From: Deltaproteobacteria bacterium
GTDB taxonomy: Bacteria; Myxococcota; B64-G9
Direction of reading: 5' to 3'
Assembly: GCA_003647095.1 (NCBI GenBank)
Contig: QMME01000114.1
Location: forward strand, 1-10,731
Length of the DNA stretch: 10,731 bases
The translations under genes were made by a program, and so were the position numbers. Of this stretch, positions 6,573-10,731 are shown piece by piece. Each line of letters opens with the position of its first letter. Positions within the stretch are counted from its first letter, which is position 1. A model generated the notes under the pieces. It saw only the letters and a list, made by a program, of their open reading frames with translations, searched no databases and had not been told where the DNA came from.

Positions 6573-7199
6573 ATGATGCGTTGCGTTGCCACAACAAGCA
6601 TGGCTTGGCGGGCGCTGCTGCTGGCGGTGCTGCTGGGTTCGTGCGCTCCCCGGCCGCGGCTGCGGGGTCCCCACCAGGGCCTGCCGGCCTACCGGCAGGC
6701 CCTCGAGCAACTTACCCGCTCCGGCTGCGTGTTTACCAACGTGGACCGGGAGATAACCGTCTTCGCCACCAGGCTTACGGACGATTTCCGCCGCTTGCTG
6801 CGGACCGAGTACCGGCGCGTGTTCGGGTTTCCGCTGGAGCAGGGCCGGGGCTCGCTGGAAAGGCTGCTGCAAGCAACCCGGGGCCAGCTGGCCTTTTTCC
6901 TCTATGCCGACGCCTCGGAGTTCTCCTGGGGAGAGATGGAAGGCTCCGATTCGGTGTGGAAGGTCTCGTTGCTGGTTGCCGGTCGGGAACCCCGGCCGGG
7001 CCAGGTGCGGCACGTCGAATCACCGGCACCAACCGTACGGGCCTTCTTTCCCTTCATCGGAGAATTCGGCCGCAGTTACCTGGTGAGTTTCCCGCCCGCG
7101 CCGGGAGACGGCGGCGATGTGCCGACGACGGAAGCAGTGACATTGCTGCTGGCGAGCGCCTTCGGCAAGCTACAGCTGGAATGGCCGGGACCGAGGTGA
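6573..7199 (+). CDS. Predicted lipoprotein of unknown function
   Basis: I do not recognise a family. From ATG 6573 the product is 208 residues with a signal peptide: Arg3 and Arg13 flank the n-region, a hydrophobic core ALLLAVLLG follows, and a lipobox LGSC puts the lipidated cysteine at 24. Ala at +2 would favour outer-membrane sorting by E. coli rules. The mature part is mixed alpha/beta, with an amphipathic start (YRQALEQLTRSG), FATRLTDDFRRLLRTEYRRVFG, an acidic aromatic loop EFSWGEMEGSD, and FFPFIGEFGRSYLVSF. There are no membrane spans beyond the signal. Start choice is uncertain. ATGs at 6537/6540 precede the predicted transcription start, 6576 adds nothing, and 6600 leaves a minimal 15-residue signal (MAWRALLLAVLLGSC). 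No good Shine-Dalgarno marks any of them. The stop lies 4 bases before the HEAT gene, pointing to co-expression with it. Confidence 0.7.
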   Translation: MMRCVATTSMAWRALLLAVLLGSCAPRPRLRGPHQGLPAYRQALEQLTRSGCVFTNVDREITVFATRLTDDFRRLLRTEYRRVFGFPLEQGRGSLERLLQATRGQLAFFLYADASEFSWGEMEGSDSVWKVSLLVAGREPRPGQVRHVESPAPTVRAFFPFIGEFGRSYLVSFPPAPGDGGDVPTTEAVTLLLASAFGKLQLEWPGPR

Positions 7200-7203
7200 A
7201 AAT

Positions 7204-7977
7204 ATGGCCTGGTTGCAGAAACTGCGAGATCGGCACCGCCAGCGGGTGTTTGACCGCCACAGGAAGCACATCAAGAACAAGTTCGGTCAGGGTGAAGATC
7301 GCTACCGGGCGGTCCAGTTCTTCCGCCAACTGGGTGGCCAGGCGGGTTACGCGGGCTTGCTGGAACGGTTCATGGTCAACGTCGAGCCCTCCATCAAGGA
7401 CGAGGAGGAGAAGCAGGAAGTGTTCGAGATCCTGGTGGGTTTCGGCCCCGAGGTAATCCCTGCCGTCGAGAACTACATCAACCGCAGGGATGCCGCCACC
7501 GTCCCCATCACCTGGCCGCTGAAGCTGCTGTCGGCGGTGGCCACCCCGGAACAGGCGGTGCAGGTTCTCGTTCGGGCGCTACGCGGCATGGGTACCTCGT
7601 ACGTGCGCGAGCCGGAACGCAAGGTTCTGCTGGTGGCCCAACTGGCCGAGTACGATCACCCCGAGGTGGTGCCCACCCTGATTCCCTTCCTGCGCGATCA
7701 TCGTGACGAGGTACAGCTGGAGGCCCTGTCGGCGCTGGTACGCAAGGCCGACGAGTCGGCCCGGGAAGCCATGCTGGATTTGCTGGTCGACGAGGATACC
7801 CCGGTACGCCTGCGGGCGGCCGTGGCCGACGCCCTGCAGAAGCTGGGCTGGCCGGTCAAGGGATACCGCAAGAAGGTGGAGGCGGTATTGCCGGAAGGAT
7901 TGCACGTCGATCGCTCGGGCCGCATCAAGGGACGCTGGATACATGCCCGGGCCGAGACCGGGCACGACGGGGAATAG
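7204..7977 (+). CDS. HEAT-repeat protein
   Basis: A 257-residue soluble protein with no signal peptide. The N-terminus is strongly basic (RDRHRQRVFDRHRKHIKNK). It is followed by a run of paired helices typical of HEAT repeats at roughly 31-60, 67-95, 103-128, 136-165 and 167-215. The clearest are EVVPTLIPFLRDHRDEVQ and the segment AREAMLDLLVDEDTPVRLRAAVADAL, whose DEDTPVRLRAA turn is the classic HEAT pattern. The C-terminus is again basic (GYRKKVEAVLPEG, then SGRIKGR). Such scaffolds usually bind proteins; no catalytic motif is visible. GAGGTG at 7192-7197 lies 6 bases before ATG 7204. The stop is one base away from the start of the first WYL gene, so the two are almost certainly translated together. 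A role as partner or modulator of the WYL regulators is inference from this packing only. Confidence 0.82.
   Translation: MAWLQKLRDRHRQRVFDRHRKHIKNKFGQGEDRYRAVQFFRQLGGQAGYAGLLERFMVNVEPSIKDEEEKQEVFEILVGFGPEVIPAVENYINRRDAATVPITWPLKLLSAVATPEQAVQVLVRALRGMGTSYVREPERKVLLVAQLAEYDHPEVVPTLIPFLRDHRDEVQLEALSALVRKADESAREAMLDLLVDEDTPVRLRAAVADALQKLGWPVKGYRKKVEAVLPEGLHVDRSGRIKGRWIHARAETGHDGE
7969..7973 (+). promoter_or_regulatory. Ribosome binding site supporting a TTG start
   Basis: GGGGA ends 5 bases before TTG 7979, inside the last codons of the HEAT gene. It supports the non-ATG start of the first WYL gene. Confidence 0.55.
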
Positions 7978-7978
7978 C

Positions 7979-9016
7979 TTGGCTGGCAAGGGAAACAGAC
8001 AACGCCGCGACCGGGCCGAACGCCTGCTGGACCTGGTAACCCTGCTGCTAAATGCCACCCGGCCGGTTAGCCGGGAGGAAATCTTCGCGGCCTTCCCGGA
8101 CGATTACCAGGACGGCGGCGCGGCTGCGGAGCGCATGTTCGAACGAGACAAGGCCGATCTGCTGGCGGCGGGAGTTCCCCTGGAATACCAGCGTGGAGAC
8201 GAGTTCGACAGCGAGGGATATTTCGTCGATCGCCAGCGCTACGCCATGCCGGAACTGGATCTGGCCCCCGAGGAACTGGCCATGTTGTTCATGACCGGCG
8301 CGGCCGCCCTGGACGCCGGGTCTTTTCCCCTGTCGCGCGCCCTGATCATGGCCCTGAACAAGATCACCCTGGCGGCCGGGCGGGACATGGCCGGGGCGGC
8401 CATGCTGGGCAGACAACACGGCGTTGACACTGCCGGAACCGCGGCCCTGCGGCTGCAGGAGCGCCTGAAGCTGTTGCACGAGGCCATTGCCGCGCGCAAG
8501 AAGGTGATGATGGCCTACTACTCCTTCTGGCGGGGCGAACAGACGCGGCGCTGGGTTGACCCCTACGGCCTGTGCTGCGTGCATGGTTCCTGGTTCCTGG
8601 TGGGTCGCTGTCACCTGCGGGATGCCATCAGGGTGTTTCACCTGGATCGCATTACCGGCCTGGAGAAGAACCCCCTGAACCCCCAGCAGGCGGATTTCCA
8701 GGTGCCGGAGGGGTTCCGGGTGCGGGATCACGTGGCCCGGCACCCCTGGCAGATCCGGGCCCACGAACCCCTGACGGTCAGGCTGCGGTTCCTGCCGCCG
8801 GTGGCCGAGGTGGCCGCCAAGGAACTGGGCCCCCTGGTGGAACGGGTGGAGGAAGACGGCCCGGCCCGGGTGCTGCAGTTGCAGGTCACCTACCTCGAAG
8901 GAATCTTGCCGACGGTATTGTGGTATCGCCAGCGAGTGGAGGTGCTCGAGCCGGAGCAGTTGCGGCAGATGACGCAGGCGGCCTGGTCGCGGCTCGCCGG
9001 GCGGGGAGGAGACTGA
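7979..9016 (+). CDS. WYL-domain transcriptional regulator (PafB-like, first of a pair)
   Basis: Cytosolic DNA-binding regulator of the wHTH-WYL-WCX architecture, the family of PafB/PafC, which in mycobacteria activate DNA-damage genes. From TTG 7979 the product is 345 residues. A basic start (GKGNRQRRDRAER) leads into a winged helix at about 11-72 (RLLDLVTLLL, VSREEIFAAF, ERDKADLLAAG). A helical linker spans about 90-160. The WYL domain at about 161-230 has WVDPYGL, SWFLVG (Trp205-Phe206-Leu207, so WFL in place of WYL) and VFHLDRI (Arg224). A WCX-type C-terminal domain covers about 264-340. TTG is chosen because GGGGA precedes it, the gap to the HEAT gene is one base, and the homologous wHTH begins just after. 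Earlier in-frame ATGs lie inside the HEAT gene and a later one (8134) would cut off the DNA-binding helices. The stop overlaps the next gene by one base. Confidence 0.9.
   Translation: MAGKGNRQRRDRAERLLDLVTLLLNATRPVSREEIFAAFPDDYQDGGAAAERMFERDKADLLAAGVPLEYQRGDEFDSEGYFVDRQRYAMPELDLAPEELAMLFMTGAAALDAGSFPLSRALIMALNKITLAAGRDMAGAAMLGRQHGVDTAGTAALRLQERLKLLHEAIAARKKVMMAYYSFWRGEQTRRWVDPYGLCCVHGSWFLVGRCHLRDAIRVFHLDRITGLEKNPLNPQQADFQVPEGFRVRDHVARHPWQIRAHEPLTVRLRFLPPVAEVAAKELGPLVERVEEDGPARVLQLQVTYLEGILPTVLWYRQRVEVLEPEQLRQMTQAAWSRLAGRGGD
9005..9010 (+). promoter_or_regulatory. Strong ribosome binding site of the second WYL gene
   Basis: GGAGGA lies 5 bases before ATG 9016, within the end of the first WYL gene. 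It is the strongest Shine-Dalgarno in the regulator pair and suggests the second subunit is made at least as efficiently as the TTG-started first. Confidence 0.8.
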
Positions 9017-10008
9017 TGGCCAGGGTTGCCATCCAGGAGAGATTGCGCAATGCCCTGTTCCTGGTGCCCTACGTGGTTCGCAACCGCGGAGTGTCCGTCA
9101 GCGACCTGGCCCAACGCCTGGGCATGACCCGCCAACAGTTGGGAAGGGAACTGGCCATGTTGATCATGGTGGGCCGGCCGCCATTCACTCCCGACCTGAT
9201 GCTGGAGATATACGAGGAAGAAGACCGTGTCTACGTGGATCTCAACCAGTCGCTGGACAGGCCGCCGGCACTGAACGCCTTCGAGGTGGTGGCCCTGGCG
9301 GCTGCGGCCGGGCCCTATGCCGATGAACGGCGTCACGGTGATGCGGCCACGGCGGTGCGCGTGGCCCTGGAGAAGATCACCAGGTCGTTGCCGGAAGAGT
9401 TGCGCGACTGGATGGAGAGGCTGTCGAAACAGATGGCGATTCTCACCGAGGAGGGCGTGGACAGCTACCTGACCTTGCTGCAACGGGCCATCGAGGAGAG
9501 GTTGGAGGTGGAATTGCGGTACTACTCGGCCAGCCGTGATGTCGTCAGCGAGCGCACGGTCAGGCCTTACGGGCTGGTCAACCGCAATGGCCTGTGGTAC
9601 CTGGTGGCCTGGTGCACGTTGCGGCAGCAGGTCCTGGTGTTCAGGTTGACGCGTATCCTCCAGGCCCAGGTCAGCGAGCGTATTTTCGATCCCCCGCAAG
9701 AGGAGCTGAACTGCCAGCAGTTCGTTGCCGAGCGGCTGGCCATTCCCGAGTTGGGTGAGAACGAGTACGTGATTCGCTTCAGCCCCGCAGCCGCTCGCTG
9801 GATACGGCAGAAATGGCCGGCAGAGCGCCTGCAAGAGACAGGCGATGGCTCGCTGGACCTGGCGCTGTACGACGTCTCCGAGGAGTTCGTGTTGTCATTC
9901 GTGGCTTCTTATGCCGGTGAGGCTCGCATCGTCGAGCCTGCGAACCTGGCCGCTCGACTGGCCGAGGAGGCCGGGCAGATGCTGGACCTGTACCAGACCG
10001 GGAGTTGA
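9016..10008 (+). CDS. WYL-domain transcriptional regulator (PafC-like, second of a pair)
   Basis: A 330-residue partner of the preceding regulator, with the same wHTH-WYL-WCX layout. The N-terminal helix-turn-helix is clear at about 7-50 (VSVSDLAQRLGMTRQQLGREL), followed by a wing-like segment with YEEEDRVYVDL. A linker spans about 85-145. The WYL domain at about 150-225 has RTVRPYGL, an intact LWYLVAW (Trp194-Tyr195-Leu196) and VFRLTRI (Arg210, Arg213). A WCX-like domain runs from about 247 to the end. WYL domains sense ligands, and for PafBC single-stranded DNA; the basic residues around the motif here are compatible with either. The TGATG overlap with the first WYL gene and similar length suggest a heterodimer like PafB-PafC, but no proteasome or Pup genes are visible in the window. 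The target genes are unknown; the neighbouring operon itself is the simplest guess. Confidence 0.91.
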   Translation: MARVAIQERLRNALFLVPYVVRNRGVSVSDLAQRLGMTRQQLGRELAMLIMVGRPPFTPDLMLEIYEEEDRVYVDLNQSLDRPPALNAFEVVALAAAAGPYADERRHGDAATAVRVALEKITRSLPEELRDWMERLSKQMAILTEEGVDSYLTLLQRAIEERLEVELRYYSASRDVVSERTVRPYGLVNRNGLWYLVAWCTLRQQVLVFRLTRILQAQVSERIFDPPQEELNCQQFVAERLAIPELGENEYVIRFSPAAARWIRQKWPAERLQETGDGSLDLALYDVSEEFVLSFVASYAGEARIVEPANLAARLAEEAGQMLDLYQTGS

Positions 10009-10035
10009 TGATCCGAAACCACTTGGGAGGTGAGC

Positions 10036-10731
10036 ATGACCGATTTCCGTGTCGACAAGCGTGACATCCAGTTCGTTCTCTTCGAACAGTTCGAGACAGA
10101 GAAGCTGTGTCAACTGGATGCCTACCGGGAATTCAACCGGGAACTGTTCGAAATGGTTACCGACGAGGCCGTCAAGATGGCCACCGAGGTGGTGGCTCCC
10201 CTCAACCAGGTGGGCGACCGGCAGGGTCTGCGCTTTGAAAATGGCCAGGTCTTTACCCCCGAGGGCTTCCGCCAGGGCTACCAGAAATTCGCCGAGGGTG
10301 GCTGGATCGGCATGGTTCACGATCCCGAATTCGGCGGGCAGGGTCTGCCCAACATGATGAAGTTCGCGGCCTCGGAGATATTTGCCGGGGCCAACATCGC
10401 CTTCTTCCTGACTTCCATCCTCACCGAGGGGGCGGCGCATCTCATCGAGCAGTTCGGTACCGAGGAGATGAAGAAGCTCTACTGCGAGAAGATGTACACC
10501 GGGCAATGGACGGGTACCATGTGCCTGACCGAGCCGCAGGCCGGGTCCGACGTGGGCAACCTGAAGACCAGTGCCCGTCCCAACGGGGATCACTACCTGA
10601 TCAGCGGCAGCAAGATCTTCATCAGTGCCGGAGAACACGACCTGGTGGAGAACATCATCCACCCGGTGCTGGCCCGTATCGAGGGGGCCCCGGCCGGCAG
10701 CAAGGGCATCAGCCTGTTTCTGGTGCCCAAG
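10036..10731 (+). CDS. Acyl-CoA dehydrogenase, N-terminal part (3' end outside window)
   Basis: FAD-dependent enzyme that introduces the alpha-beta double bond in acyl-CoA thioesters. The 232 visible residues contain the N-terminal helical domain (ELFEMVTDEAVKMATEVVAPLN), GGWIGMVHDPEFGGQGLP, and the acyl-CoA dehydrogenase signature MCLTEPQAGSDVG (162-174). KIFISAGEHDLVENIIHPVLARI follows, which is characteristic of the long, roughly 600-residue subgroup that includes DmdC-like (3-methylmercaptopropionyl-CoA) and FadE-type enzymes. The catalytic glutamate would lie beyond the window edge. ATG 10036 has GGGAGG at 10025-10030, 5 bases upstream. The gap to the WYL pair is 27 bases with no terminator, so it may be co-transcribed with, or controlled by, those regulators. 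Substrate chain length cannot be told from this fragment, and gene names such as dmdC or fadE would over-reach. Confidence 0.94.
   Translation, partial: MTDFRVDKRDIQFVLFEQFETEKLCQLDAYREFNRELFEMVTDEAVKMATEVVAPLNQVGDRQGLRFENGQVFTPEGFRQGYQKFAEGGWIGMVHDPEFGGQGLPNMMKFAASEIFAGANIAFFLTSILTEGAAHLIEQFGTEEMKKLYCEKMYTGQWTGTMCLTEPQAGSDVGNLKTSARPNGDHYLISGSKIFISAGEHDLVENIIHPVLARIEGAPAGSKGISLFLVPK

Noticed and set aside
7703..7978. Upstream ATG starts for the first WYL gene
   Set aside because: They read the HEAT gene out of frame; the Trp/Arg/Cys-rich translation does not look like a real domain.
1..10731. Mobile elements, CRISPR arrays, tRNA or rRNA genes, or a defence system
   Set aside because: No spaced direct repeats, transposase or integrase motifs, or tRNA-like cloverleafs were seen. 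Tandem WYL regulators do occur near defence islands, but no defence effector is present here.

Overview
The window is a compact, visibly GC-rich stretch of bacterial chromosome. All thirteen genes lie on the + strand, mostly with start/stop overlaps or gaps of under 30 bases. The order (aromatic amino-acid gene)-cmk-ispH-rpsA-ihfB resembles Desulfuromonadales/Geobacter-type Desulfobacterota, the former Deltaproteobacteria; cmk-rpsA-ihfB is also shared with gammaproteobacteria. The later tandem WYL regulators, HEAT protein and DmdC/FadE-like acyl-CoA dehydrogenase would fit the same group. This placement is inferred from gene order and protein character, not from a search. No mobile element, CRISPR array, tRNA or rRNA is evident.

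Region 1 (1-1923): the 3' end of a gene resembling prephenate dehydrogenase (TyrA) overlaps cmk (cytidylate kinase), which overlaps ispH (last enzyme of the MEP isoprenoid pathway). These look like one translationally coupled operon.

Region 2 (1924-2068): this is the largest gap in the window. It holds a strong-looking sigma70-type promoter (TTGACA, 17 nt, TATGGT) and an 11-bp imperfect inverted repeat that overlaps its -10 element. Both lie in front of rpsA.

Region 3 (2069-6531): rpsA (six S1 domains), ihfB (IHF beta, GTG start), a HIT-family nucleotide-binding protein, ychF (P-loop ATPase with an atypical specificity motif) and a DTW-domain tRNA acp-transferase. This is a growth/translation/nucleoid housekeeping run, probably one transcript from the rpsA promoter.

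Region 4 (6528-10731): a possible internal promoter overlaps the end of the DTW gene. It would drive a small predicted lipoprotein, a HEAT-repeat protein, two consecutive WYL-domain transcription factors (PafB/PafC-like pair, the first with a TTG start) and an acyl-CoA dehydrogenase cut by the window edge. This is the accessory and least understood part. The pairing of a HEAT protein with two WYL regulators, packed between a lipoprotein and a fatty-acid-type dehydrogenase, is the best candidate for an uncharacterised regulatory module. The evidence is gene context only; most of the window is ordinary core-genome content.
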